Shown: piece after piece, positions 1 to 8,830 of the stretch | Numbering within the stretch: position 1 is the first letter of the stretch | Layout of the letters: each line of letters begins with the position of its first letter | NCBI RefSeq assembly: GCF_007744255.1 | Contig: NZ_CP036267.1 | Location: 4,010,001 to 4,074,000, forward strand | From: Thalassoglobus polymorphus | GTDB lineage: Bacteria > Planctomycetota > Planctomycetia > Planctomycetales > Planctomycetaceae | Direction of reading: 5' to 3' | Length of the DNA stretch: 64,000 bases | The notes under the pieces: generated by a model | What the model was told of the DNA's origin: nothing | What the model saw: only the letters and a program-made list of their open reading frames with translations | Databases searched by the model: none | Translations under genes and position numbers: made by a program

Positions 1-1864
1 GCGTTTCTTCGTACCTCGCAAGTTGAGCGGTTCCTTCAGTCACAGTTTTGACAGATCGCTGAAGGCCATCCGGGGTCACAACTGAAACGGTCACCTGATC
101 GCTCAGATCAGGTATGAGAGCAACGGCTGAGTCTCCAGTTTGAATGTTTCTGGGTGGAGAAATTCGCGAGGCCATCGTGGTAATCAACTGCTGCATCATC
201 GGGACATAAACCGGTCGGAGCGGAAAGTCGGACCAGTCCGCATCGCACGCGGTCGCCATTTGCACAACCACGCCTTCCCCATAATTCTTTTCCACCAGCA
301 GCGGATCTCCACTGTCCAGCATGGCCAATGTCACAATTTCCGAGGCCTCCGATGGAACAGCCAGTTGATACCAGCGCCGAATCGTGGCGCTCGAAAGATC
401 GCCATTGGAAGGGTCGTTGAAAAACTCCAATGCAACGTGATCGAATCGCTGGGAGAGGACCGCAGTACTCGAACTCTTTTCACCAACTTCACCGAGTAGC
501 GGCCCGAATGAAACTGGTAGCAGTCCTTGTCCATCAAGAAACATTTTCTCTCGATACCAATTGAGATCGAGCTGATCTCCGCCACAAACAAGAACGGCGC
601 CGCCATCTTTGACGTACGTTTCCAAAAGCTTCAGTTGCCCATCGCTCAATTTAGAAACGTTTGCCAGAACAACGACACGCGATTTCTTCAAACGTTCTTC
701 GTCCAGCTCTTTCACTTGAATGGTTTCAGTTTCAACGAGATCGAGAAGTTGGACACGACCAAAGGTGAGTGGAGTCAATGCGACGGAAAGATAGTCGGTC
801 TCTCCTTGCAAGGGTTGCGAACTGGGAGCCCCGTCAACCAGTAAAACTTTGATGTTCTCCCAAACCGTCACTGCGGCAGCAAAACGATTATCAGCTTGTA
901 ACGGATCATCTGTCACAGCCTCGACTTCAACGACATGCGAACCGGGCGTTTTAAACTCTCCCGGAAATAACACCTGTGTTTCTGCACTGGGCGCCAATTG
1001 GAGTTGTGTCACCGAGTCCTCAACGCCATCAATGCGGAAGATCACGCGAACATTCTCGACATTGCTCGGACCGTGGTTTCGCAGATTCGCACGGAGATCC
1101 AATCGTTGTCCGACTCCGAGAGCACGCCGAGGAAAACTGAGTGAGTCAACCGAAATGTTTTCCTGAACTGGCTTGCCGAGTTGCATCAGCGAAAGCTCAG
1201 GGACAATTTCGAGACTTTCGAACTGGCGTCGGATTGCCTGAAGTGTATCTTTGTGAATGACCTCCCAGTCATGGTTTTGAAAGTCACTCAGAATGATACA
1301 CTCGCGTCTTGCATGCGACATTCCAGCGAGAACAACAAGTGCCTCATCAACAGCAGCCTGCATGTCGCTGGCTCCCATTCCCCCTTCGATCCGGCTCAGC
1401 TTCTGAATGACGACATCCGAATCGAACACCGGCTCATCAAAGAGACGAGTTGGAATTCCCCCGGTGAGAATGACGGCAATCTCCGAACCGCGACTTGTTT
1501 CGCCGATCAACCTGGTCGCCGCTTCCACAGCCTTTTCAAAGCGAGTCCCGGTCTCTGAGTTTGTCTCCATTGAATAGCTGTTGTCCAAGAGAATGACGAT
1601 TGAGACCGGTGATTCTCCCTCGAGCCCCTGCGTTCCGGTCAATACTGGTCGAGCCAGACAAAACGCCAGCAGCAACGGGATGGAACACCGAACGAGCAGT
1701 AGAATGAGTTGATCCAACCGAAACCGTTTATGGTTCACTCGAATGACTGACTCAAGCAGATGCATCGCCCCCCATTCGACCGTCCGGAACCGATTTCGAT
1801 TCAGGATGTGAATGACGAGTGGGATCAAAGATGCTGCCGCTCCCCAGAGAAGAGCTTGATTCAT
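1..1864 (-). CDS. BatA-like vWA membrane protein, 3' end cut by window edge
   Basis: Open frame of at least 621 codons from an ATG at 1864 running off the left edge without a stop. The N-terminus is a BatA/aerotolerance-type domain: a hydrophobic segment (about residues 5-22) ending in HILNR, then a VEWGAMHLLES stretch and a second hydrophobic segment near residues 52-72. A von Willebrand A domain follows, with the metal-site motif DNSYS at 94-98 after a VILL strand. Further on is a region like the glutamine-amidotransferase-type domain of large Bat proteins (VLVCGGDQLDL). It begins 5 bp after the DUF58 stop, so it is surely cotranscribed with DUF58 and MoxR. The family is thought to assemble or regulate envelope complexes with MoxR ATPases; the target here is unknown. 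Plus-strand frames in this stretch are shadows of this gene. Confidence 0.88.
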   Translation of the reverse strand, partial: MNQALLWGAAASLIPLVIHILNRNRFRTVEWGAMHLLESVIRVNHKRFRLDQLILLLVRCSIPLLLAFCLARPVLTGTQGLEGESPVSIVILLDNSYSMETNSETGTRFEKAVEAATRLIGETSRGSEIAVILTGGIPTRLFDEPVFDSDVVIQKLSRIEGGMGASDMQAAVDEALVVLAGMSHARRECIILSDFQNHDWEVIHKDTLQAIRRQFESLEIVPELSLMQLGKPVQENISVDSLSFPRRALGVGQRLDLRANLRNHGPSNVENVRVIFRIDGVEDSVTQLQLAPSAETQVLFPGEFKTPGSHVVEVEAVTDDPLQADNRFAAAVTVWENIKVLLVDGAPSSQPLQGETDYLSVALTPLTFGRVQLLDLVETETIQVKELDEERLKKSRVVVLANVSKLSDGQLKLLETYVKDGGAVLVCGGDQLDLNWYREKMFLDGQGLLPVSFGPLLGEVGEKSSSTAVLSQRFDHVALEFFNDPSNGDLSSATIRRWYQLAVPSEASEIVTLAMLDSGDPLLVEKNYGEGVVVQMATACDADWSDFPLRPVYVPMMQQLITTMASRISPPRNIQTGDSAVALIPDLSDQVTVSVVTPDGLQRSVKTVTEGTAQLARYEET

Positions 1865-1869
1865 GAACG

Positions 1870-2775
1870 TCACTTGGCTCTTCTCCTTAAAGCCAAATAC
1901 GCTGCCAGTGAATCGGCAAACGGCTGATCAGTTGTCATAGGGACCAAACTGATCCGATGGCGGTTACATCCGTTCGCCAGCTGTTCTCGGAATTGATTCA
2001 ACTTTTCTAAATAAGCGTTTCGAAGTTGTGCCGGGTCGACAAGATGCCGATTGTCAGCAGCTTCGAGAGAGGCGAATTGCGTCCACTGTCGGAAGGGGAA
2101 ATCGAGTTCATCCGGGTCCCAAATCTGAAAGATGACGATCTCATGATTCGCATGACGGAAGTGCGCCAGCGACTTCATCAACTGGTCGACATCACCAAAC
2201 AGGTCAGAAATGATCATCAACAGGCCACGACGATGCAGCTTGGCGACCATTTCGTGAAAGACGCTGCCCAATTCTGTCTCGTGCTTAGGGTTCTGCTTTT
2301 CGAGTTCACCGAGGATGGCCTGCAAATGCTTAGGTCGAGCACGCGGCGGGATGTAACGACGAACTTTTTTATCGAACGTCACCAGTCCGACACTATCTTG
2401 CTGTTGCAACATTAAATACGTCAGGCAAGCAGCTGTGCGGACAGCATACGCATGCTTCGTCAATCCATGACTTCGCGTCCCGGTGTACCCCATCGACCCA
2501 CTTGAATCGAGCAAAATCGTACAGCGAAGGTTTGTCTCTTCCTCATATTCACGAATGTAAAGCCGGTCAGTCTTTCCGAAAAGCTTCCAGTCAATACTGC
2601 GAATATCATCACCGGGTACATACGACCGGTGCTCTTTGAACTCGACGCTGAAACCTTTATGAGGCGAACGGTGTAGCCCTGAACAGAATCCTTCGACGAC
2701 CTGCTTTGCAAAAACTTGCAAATTCGTAAATTTTCCAATGTCGTGCGGAGTGAGGACGTCGGATACGTGGGGCAT
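1870..2775 (-). CDS. DUF58 (vWA-like) protein of a MoxR cluster
   Basis: 301 aa, the usual length for the family. The DUF58 hallmark lies at residues 50-80 ([14 protein letters not shown], then LYIREYEEE) and is followed by a vWA metal-site motif DSSGS at 90-94. There is no clear signal peptide or membrane span, so it is probably cytoplasmic or peripheral. Middle gene of moxR-DUF58-batA, 56 bp after moxR and 5 bp before batA. MoxR/DUF58 pairs are thought to act as chaperone modules that mature or insert metal cofactors into partner proteins; that role is family knowledge, not visible here. Start chosen at the ATG giving [10 protein letters not shown]. Confidence 0.9.
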   Translation of the reverse strand: MPHVSDVLTPHDIGKFTNLQVFAKQVVEGFCSGLHRSPHKGFSVEFKEHRSYVPGDDIRSIDWKLFGKTDRLYIREYEEETNLRCTILLDSSGSMGYTGTRSHGLTKHAYAVRTAACLTYLMLQQQDSVGLVTFDKKVRRYIPPRARPKHLQAILGELEKQNPKHETELGSVFHEMVAKLHRRGLLMIISDLFGDVDQLMKSLAHFRHANHEIVIFQIWDPDELDFPFRQWTQFASLEAADNRHLVDPAQLRNAYLEKLNQFREQLANGCNRHRISLVPMTTDQPFADSLAAYLALRRRAK

Positions 2776-2831
2776 AAGGAGGCACGCTATGGCGAGGCGG
2801 AAGGATGGGGCGGGGAACTTGGGACGAGCAA

Positions 2832-3884
2832 CTACAGCAACTGCTTCGAAGCTGCCGGAAGTTCTCGTATGAGTCGCCGGATCAAATCATCCACGCTCAC
2901 ACCTTCAGCTTCTGCATTGAAAGTTGGGACAATTCGGTGACGCAAAACCGGAAAGGCAAGGATTTCTACATCGTCGCGTGTCACATGATATCTCCCTTGC
3001 AACAATGCTCTCGCCTTCGCAGCGAGGACAAGTTGCTGGCACGCCCTCGGCCCCGGTCCCCAATCGATCAATTCACGAACCCAGGGAGCAGTCGTCTCAT
3101 CCTTTGGACGAGCTGACCTGACGAGATCGAGAACAAGGTTTTTAACATGTTCTGGCAAAGGAACCCGGCGGACGGTTTCCTGACAATCGATAATTTCACT
3201 GCCTGTGACGACCGCCTCAATCCTGGCAGTGACCATCGAAGTCGTGCGATCGATAATATCCCCTTCCTGCTCGCGGCTCGGATAATCAACGATGACGTTG
3301 AACAAGAATCGATCTCTTTGTGCTTCGGGAAGCGGATAGGTTCCTTCCTGCTCAATCGGATTCTGAGTCGCCAGGACAAAGAACGGCTCATCGAGTCGAT
3401 ACGTCTTTCCTCCGACAGTCACTTCATGTTCCTGCATCGCCTCCAATAGCGCCGCCTGTGTTTTAGGAGGCGTCCGATTGATTTCATCCGCCAACAACAT
3501 TTGTGTGAAGATCGGCCCCTTCTCGAAAACGAGATCTCGATGACCAGTCTCTCGGTTCTCCTGAATGATATCGGTCCCGGTGATATCTGCTGGCATCAGG
3601 TCGGGAGTAAACTGAATTCGATTGAATCCAAGGTTCATCGTTTCTGCCAACGACCGAATCATCAACGTTTTGGCGAGTCCGGGAACGCCTTCGAGGAGAC
3701 AATGCCCACGAGCCAGAATTGCAATCAGCAGCTGTTCAACAACTTCATCCTGACCGACGACGATCCGCCCCACTTGAGTGCGAACTTTCTGGCACACCTC
3801 GACCAACCGTGCAGCCCGTTCCTGGTCATCCAGCTTGTCTGATTCCTGAACCTGAGTCATTAAAAAACTTTCTTGAGAAGCCAT
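2832..3884 (-). CDS. MoxR-family AAA+ ATPase
   Basis: 350 aa. Walker A is GVPGLAKT (residues 66-73), the Ala-Lys-Thr variant characteristic of MoxR proteins; Walker B is LLADEINR (about 130-137); the sensor region [19 protein letters not shown] is intact. The C-terminal helical lid contains [24 protein letters not shown]. First gene of the three-gene moxR-DUF58-batA operon on the minus strand. Predicted to be an ATP-driven chaperone acting with the two vWA proteins. A second ATG at codon 9 is possible; neither has a strong ribosome binding site. High certainty for the family, low for the client. Confidence 0.95.
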   Translation of the reverse strand: MASQESFLMTQVQESDKLDDQERAARLVEVCQKVRTQVGRIVVGQDEVVEQLLIAILARGHCLLEGVPGLAKTLMIRSLAETMNLGFNRIQFTPDLMPADITGTDIIQENRETGHRDLVFEKGPIFTQMLLADEINRTPPKTQAALLEAMQEHEVTVGGKTYRLDEPFFVLATQNPIEQEGTYPLPEAQRDRFLFNVIVDYPSREQEGDIIDRTTSMVTARIEAVVTGSEIIDCQETVRRVPLPEHVKNLVLDLVRSARPKDETTAPWVRELIDWGPGPRACQQLVLAAKARALLQGRYHVTRDDVEILAFPVLRHRIVPTFNAEAEGVSVDDLIRRLIRELPAASKQLL

Positions 3885-4191
3885 TACGTGACCGACTGTT
3901 CAATTCAATGAACTTCAATGCGTCAAGAGTGTAAGGCAGCAGCGGACGGGAAACAAATGAGACCGTCGATCCTCAATCAGTGCCGGCGAATTCGCTCAAG
4001 AGATCGAACCGCCCTACAAAACCAGAACTCTTCCCGATATCGCATTTTGCATAGAAAATCGCTTTTACCTACGTGGCAGAACGTGTGTATCATTTTCATG
4101 TCGGCTCTAGCGAATGGCTCCGGATTTCAATACTCTTCCTGATTTTCGTGTCATCTCCAATTTTCGATGGCAAACAACCGGAGCGTCCGAA
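3885..4191. other. divergent intergenic region between moxR and epimerase
   Basis: About 307 bp separating the moxR operon (minus) from the epimerase gene (plus); it must carry both promoters. The part from 4114 is open in the epimerase frame but lacks similarity to any epimerase N-terminus, so it is treated as leader. A GGAG at 4180-4183 precedes the chosen epimerase ATG. No repeat or strong hairpin seen. Confidence 0.5.
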
Positions 4192-5160
4192 ATGTCCAAG
4201 TGTTTAATTACTGGTGGAGCTGGCTTCATTGGTAGCCATCTGACCGAACTCCTGCTCAGCCAAGGGCACGAGGTCGTCATTCTGGATAACTTTTCCACCG
4301 GTCAGCAGAACAATCTTGCACATGTTCAGGACCACCCCAATCTGAAGATGGTCACAGGTTCCATCACGGACCCAATCCTGCTTTCCGAAGCCGTGCTCGG
4401 TGTCGATGTGATCTATCACCTGGCTGCAGCTGTCGGTGTCAAGATTGTGGCAGACGATCCCGTTCGGACCATCGAAACAAACATCTATCCAACAGAGCGA
4501 CTACTCCGACTGGCTGCCCAGACTGGTTGTCGATTCTTCATGGCCTCCACGAGTGAGGTTTATGGAAAGAACCCCAAGGAGAAATGGAACGAAGAGGAAG
4601 ATCTCCATTTCGGTCCGACTTCGAAACCACGCTGGGCGTATGGATGCTCTAAAGCAATTGATGAATTCCTCGCACTGGCTCATCACAAGAAATACGATCT
4701 ACCAGTTGTGATTGGTCGCTTTTTCAATGTTGTCGGTCCGCGACAGGTTGGTAACTACGGTATGGTCATTCCCCGTTTCGTGGATCAGGCTCTCAACGGT
4801 GGCCCAGTCGTTGTTTACGATGATGGACAACAGGTCCGCTGTTTTGCCCATGTGAAAGAGATCGTCGATTGCATCGCGACTTTGACGAACTCTGATGCCG
4901 CAGTCGGAAACATTTTCAACATCGGCAGCGATCAGGCGATCTCCATCGAACAGCTCGCTCGCGAAGTCATTCAACGTATCGATCCGAGCGTGAAAATCGA
5001 GTACGTCGGATACAGCGACGCCTACGGGAAAGACTTCGAAGATGTCCGACGAAGAGTCCCGGACGTCTCTCGGCTGGAAGCCACTATCGGAAAAAAACCA
5101 CAAATGACACTCGGCCAGATCTTGGACGACATCATCGAGTGGAAACGTTCTTCTTCGTAG
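4192..5160 (+). CDS. NAD-dependent epimerase/dehydratase (extended SDR)
   Basis: 322 aa from the ATG at 4192, preceded by GGAG at 4180-4183 with 8 nt spacing; this start puts the Rossmann motif GGAGFIG at residues 8-14 where the family has it. Other hallmarks: LDNFSTG for nucleotide binding, MASTSEVYG with the catalytic Ser/Thr, and the catalytic Tyr/Lys of YGCSK at about 150/154, followed by [10 protein letters not shown]. The sequence is closest in feel to UDP-glucuronate decarboxylases and UDP-glucose 4-epimerases, so it probably makes a nucleotide sugar for surface polysaccharide. No sugar genes flank it, so the substrate cannot be assigned. An upstream in-frame ATG at 4114 would add 26 atypical residues. 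Confidence 0.9.
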   Translation: MSKCLITGGAGFIGSHLTELLLSQGHEVVILDNFSTGQQNNLAHVQDHPNLKMVTGSITDPILLSEAVLGVDVIYHLAAAVGVKIVADDPVRTIETNIYPTERLLRLAAQTGCRFFMASTSEVYGKNPKEKWNEEEDLHFGPTSKPRWAYGCSKAIDEFLALAHHKKYDLPVVIGRFFNVVGPRQVGNYGMVIPRFVDQALNGGPVVVYDDGQQVRCFAHVKEIVDCIATLTNSDAAVGNIFNIGSDQAISIEQLAREVIQRIDPSVKIEYVGYSDAYGKDFEDVRRRVPDVSRLEATIGKKPQMTLGQILDDIIEWKRSSS

Positions 5161-5259
5161 AACCACTCGAACATTGGAATTCACTTTCAGCCTCGTGGCG
5201 AGCAGTCGATGAAGTTTCGTAAGTGAGCTTCACAGACACAACACGCATTTAAGAATGCG

Positions 5260-6351
5260 CTAAGCTTCGTCGAAACCGAGTCTCGGCAGAATTCTGTGTC
5301 CGACAACTTCCCGCGGATCGGCTGCGTTGCGAGTCGGCTGAATCTCGACTTCCACGACAGCCCAAATGGGTTCGAAACGTTGGCCGGAACGCCGTTCCCG
5401 AGTAGACACAATCAGTTCTCGAGCAGCTTGAACCACTCCCAAACCGGCAGAGCCAGTACAGCCAGCGGTACAGACCAGAAGGCCATTCTGCTGGAACTGT
5501 GCAACAAGAACACCGTATTCATGGCGAAGACCCTGACCTGTTCGTTGTGATTCATAGATCCTCCCATTTGCCACGAGCAAGTAAGAGTCATCCCGGACCG
5601 AACTCAGTTGCTGCCGATATTTCTGCTCCTGCTCCAGCCTCTCAATCGAAACTGAGAAACTACTTCGAAAGGCCTTCTCACTTGGCCACACAAACGCAAA
5701 GGGCAACTCCGCGAGATCGACGCCTGTTGTCATTGGCTCGAGTTCAAACATCTTAGCTAACATGAGTTCGCTCGAATGAGACGCTCGTGGACTCGAGATG
5801 CTGACGATCGATCCATAGTCTTCATCGAGAAGTCTGAACCACTCTTCCTGTTTGAAATCAAGGTCCCCTTTCTCGAACACTTCTGGACGAAACGGAACTT
5901 CCTGAATATTGATTTTCGGCTGTCTCGTGCCCGACTGACCAATGCTGTATGTAAATTCCGCCAATGCCTTCACATCCCATTCCGACATGTCGACTCGCAT
6001 TTCATACTCTCGATTTCGTGACGGAATAAGAAACGTGACCGGTCCAGAATTCCCAAGAGCTTCGATCAATGTGGGCGGCTGGAAGAGTTCTTTCGCCAAT
6101 GAGATTCCGTGCATCCGAAAGTAGGTGTCAAGGATTTCGAGTTCGTCGAAATAAATTGAGTTATTTTTTGCGGGATCTCCAATGCCTCTCAGCTTCTGGT
6201 GATTGATTGTTTTCTTCTTGGGGCGGTGCGAATTGGCCTCTGCAATTTTCTTTTCGAGTTCCGTGTAGCTCCCGACACGGCGAGCCTCCATATCGATCAT
6301 GGTGGAGATTTTATCGTTCGCAGAAAAACTCATCTGACTGGTGCCTGACAT
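5260..6351 (-). CDS. hypothetical protein, unrecognised
   Basis: 363 aa, not recognised. The first 60 residues are basic (HRPKKKTINHQK). Residues about 65-95 (FDELEILDTYFRMHGISLAKELF) look helical and could be a small helix-turn-helix. The remainder is mixed alpha/beta with an FLIPSRNREYEMR strand, a segment SSPRASHSSELMLAKMFEL, and a C-terminus containing a CTAGCTGSAGLGVV loop. No signal peptide or membrane span. The gene converges with the epimerase (99 bp apart) and diverges from another unknown gene at 6661 across 309 bp. A regulatory role is only a guess. An ATG six codons in is an alternative start. Confidence 0.75.
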   Translation of the reverse strand: MSGTSQMSFSANDKISTMIDMEARRVGSYTELEKKIAEANSHRPKKKTINHQKLRGIGDPAKNNSIYFDELEILDTYFRMHGISLAKELFQPPTLIEALGNSGPVTFLIPSRNREYEMRVDMSEWDVKALAEFTYSIGQSGTRQPKINIQEVPFRPEVFEKGDLDFKQEEWFRLLDEDYGSIVSISSPRASHSSELMLAKMFELEPMTTGVDLAELPFAFVWPSEKAFRSSFSVSIERLEQEQKYRQQLSSVRDDSYLLVANGRIYESQRTGQGLRHEYGVLVAQFQQNGLLVCTAGCTGSAGLGVVQAARELIVSTRERRSGQRFEPIWAVVEVEIQPTRNAADPREVVGHRILPRLGFDEA

Positions 6352-6660
6352 CTCACAATCTCCTGAAATCTCACGATGCTCTGGTGAGCTTTACTCATCA
6401 GGCTGTAAACGACAATTGTTGTCCTCTTGTTACTCCGTTGACACTTCGGACTGATCCCCTTTGGAGAGGAATCGAAGCAGATGGGCCACAGAGACAGCCA
6501 AGCCTCATTTTATCAAATTTCAAAAAGTGTTATCAACATTCATCAAGCCTTTGAAATCCGTAAAAACAGCATTGCCGCATAAATAAACGGGCATTAATGT
6601 AGAAAAAGATCGCAAAGACACTCCCCTCATGTTTTTGAAATTTCAACACGGGTTGCAAAA
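6352..6660. other. 309-bp divergent intergenic region
   Basis: Separates two unrecognised genes transcribed away from each other and must contain both promoters. It becomes AT-rich between about 6500 and 6620. No inverted repeat long enough to call an operator was seen. Confidence 0.4.
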
Positions 6661-8163
6661 ATGAAAACGAACCAACCGCATCTGGCCATCGGTTTTTGCC
6701 ATTTCAATGCAGGAGACCTGAACAAACCTGAGTCCGTTTCAAGGCTTGCCCGACTGGTGCGACGGGCTTCGAAACTGGAAAGTTTCAGCAGCTTTCGCAT
6801 GGTCCTCTTCATTGAAGATGGACAATACCACCATCTCGCGAGATGGGTTGATTCCAACGAACAGGCCCTCTCACAAGAGATTCAAAATCAACTCCAGGCA
6901 TCTAGGATTCAGCTTAATTCTGTTCTTGCAAAGACTGCTGCCACTGGTGTCACGCTGCTCCACGCTGCCGATCTGATCCCGTTCTTCACAGGGATGAAAG
7001 AGAAGCATCAGACACAATTCACAGGGCGGTATTACGAATTCGCTGCCGGACAAAGGGAACCCTGCGGGTATACAGGCCCGAAGCTAATTCGTGATCTTCT
7101 CGCCCTCAGCCATCCTGACACGCCAGTTTACAATCTGGACCAAGACGTCCTAGAGGATGCGAGGGATCTTGAACGAACCGCCTTTCTCGTAACACAACTC
7201 GCCAACAAGGCAAAGGCAAACTTGCACCAACCATTTGCAGTTTCTGGAGCGTATACAGATGAGCGAGTATACGACAAAGCGAGCATTCGGGTTCTGCAAT
7301 ACATGCTGGTTCCAGATGCTATAGCCATTCTAAAAAACGAGTCTGCCGAGAACTCAATCGTATCAGAACCTGATCTGGCTTCGGAACCAATTGATGAATA
7401 TTTTGAGTACCGGAGTGCACAGAGAATTTCTAACACTCTTGATGCGATGGTCGAGAATGTCATGCCGCATGTTAAAGACCAGCTCTTGTCCGGTGCTTGC
7501 TTCATCCCGAACGCACTCTTCCTGAAGCAGCATCCTGAGGTGTCGAACCTTCGCGGATTAGCGTCGTGGTCGGACGACCATTGGCTAGAAGCAATCCGGC
7601 GTGGAACAATTTCAGACGAGGCCAAAGCAGACCTTGGAATTCGATTTGAACAGCAAAGACATCCAGATGGGGCCACCTTCCAGGACGTCCAATGGCACGC
7701 TCGACAATTTTTGCCCCGCCTCTTCTTCGGCATCGCCGGCCTCGACATGCTCAAGGATGCAAAATTGAAGGAAACGATCCAGAATGGCTTACCCAACTCA
7801 CCAGAATTGAGAGATGCCATCTGGAAAGAGGGACGAAAATCTCTTATGGAATTGGTCTCCCCTGAGACGAGCCAGTATTATGCAGGAACGGTGATGGCGG
7901 CTGCCGTAGATGGCCTCCCCAATGCCGAAGAACTCGGCTTCCTGAATGAAGACCTGTATCCAACGGGGCTTCGTAATGCGATTACGGAACTCCCGGAATC
8001 TTATCCGGGCCCAGATCGAGACAAGAAAAACCTGGAGGGAGAATTTCAGAGGCTGGTCGAAGACATCGCAGTTTGGGCAACCGATATGAGAATATGGTGG
8101 AGCGATTGCTTCATCCCTGTTGCTGAATCGTTTCAATTACCTGGCGACTCCGATTGTGTATGA
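6661..8163 (+). CDS. hypothetical protein, possibly glycosyltransferase-like
   Basis: 500 aa, not recognised with confidence. No signal peptide and no membrane spans; mixed alpha/beta N-terminal half and helical, acidic C-terminal half. The stretch VYNLDQDVLED (about residue 156) places a D-x-D in a hydrophobic strand context, as in GT-A glycosyltransferases, and FAVSGAYTDERVYDK shortly afterwards could be part of a nucleotide-sugar pocket; this is only a suggestion. ATG start as the first in frame, with no strong Shine-Dalgarno. Followed at 82 bp by another unknown gene on the same strand, and divergent from the unknown gene at 5260, so the three may form one functional unit. Confidence 0.75.
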   Translation: MKTNQPHLAIGFCHFNAGDLNKPESVSRLARLVRRASKLESFSSFRMVLFIEDGQYHHLARWVDSNEQALSQEIQNQLQASRIQLNSVLAKTAATGVTLLHAADLIPFFTGMKEKHQTQFTGRYYEFAAGQREPCGYTGPKLIRDLLALSHPDTPVYNLDQDVLEDARDLERTAFLVTQLANKAKANLHQPFAVSGAYTDERVYDKASIRVLQYMLVPDAIAILKNESAENSIVSEPDLASEPIDEYFEYRSAQRISNTLDAMVENVMPHVKDQLLSGACFIPNALFLKQHPEVSNLRGLASWSDDHWLEAIRRGTISDEAKADLGIRFEQQRHPDGATFQDVQWHARQFLPRLFFGIAGLDMLKDAKLKETIQNGLPNSPELRDAIWKEGRKSLMELVSPETSQYYAGTVMAAAVDGLPNAEELGFLNEDLYPTGLRNAITELPESYPGPDRDKKNLEGEFQRLVEDIAVWATDMRIWWSDCFIPVAESFQLPGDSDCV

Positions 8164-8245
8164 TTCGCAAAGACCGGAGTGAGATGACATTTCATCAAAT
8201 GATGAACAGTACGACAAAGATCACATTGAACTTGTGGAGAAGAAA

Positions 8246-8731
8246 ATGAGTCAACTTGCACTGTTACAAAAAGTCGACCTCGAGCAGTTCCGAGTCATTG
8301 ATTGCCCGGTCACCATTATCGATCTGTGGAATGCAGTCAGTCTCGCATTGGCTGGACGGGCGGATGGGAAAGTCACTGGTGCCGCTTCGCTCAACCTGAA
8401 ATCCCAACCGGAAGTCCTCACAAACGAGTTCTGTGAGCAACTCGCCGAAGACCTTCAGAATCATGTCAGCATTCACCTGGGTGAGAGCGAATACACGATC
8501 ACCTTTGAATGCGGGAACCAGCACACTCCCGGTCTGGGTGGTCGCTCGGAACGCATCGTTCGGCTAATGCGAGACGATGCTGTCGTCCTTGCCAGTCGAC
8601 AGCAACTTGACTACAGCACACTCTCAGATGATTCTGAAGACACAACAACCCAGCGGAATGATGAACTCATCCTGATTGACGACGCCGATAAGCTCGCCGA
8701 AATGACATTCGCTCTTCTGGCTCGCTCTTGA
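8246..8731 (+). CDS. small hypothetical protein, unrecognised
   Basis: 161 aa from the ATG at 8246, favoured because GGAG at 8236-8239 sits 6 nt upstream; a GTG at 8234 in the same frame would place the ribosome site inside the gene. Soluble and acidic, with an Asp/Glu-rich C-terminus (SDDSEDTTTQRND). No known motif recognised; the middle contains HLGESEYTITFECGNQHTPGLGGRSERI. It probably shares a transcript with the gene at 6661. Function unknown. Confidence 0.7.
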   Translation: MSQLALLQKVDLEQFRVIDCPVTIIDLWNAVSLALAGRADGKVTGAASLNLKSQPEVLTNEFCEQLAEDLQNHVSIHLGESEYTITFECGNQHTPGLGGRSERIVRLMRDDAVVLASRQQLDYSTLSDDSEDTTTQRNDELILIDDADKLAEMTFALLARS

Positions 8732-8830
8732 ATGATTTCACAATGGTCGAACTCGAACAAAAAGCTGCTCCAGGAACCGTAGCTCCTATTGAGTCACTAC
8801 GACTCTGCCAGCCTTGGTGACTCGTCTTCA

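Noticed and set aside
140-1558. Four plus-strand open frames near the left edge
   Set aside because: They lie opposite a continuous minus-strand BatA-like frame with clear family motifs; the plus-strand products have none.
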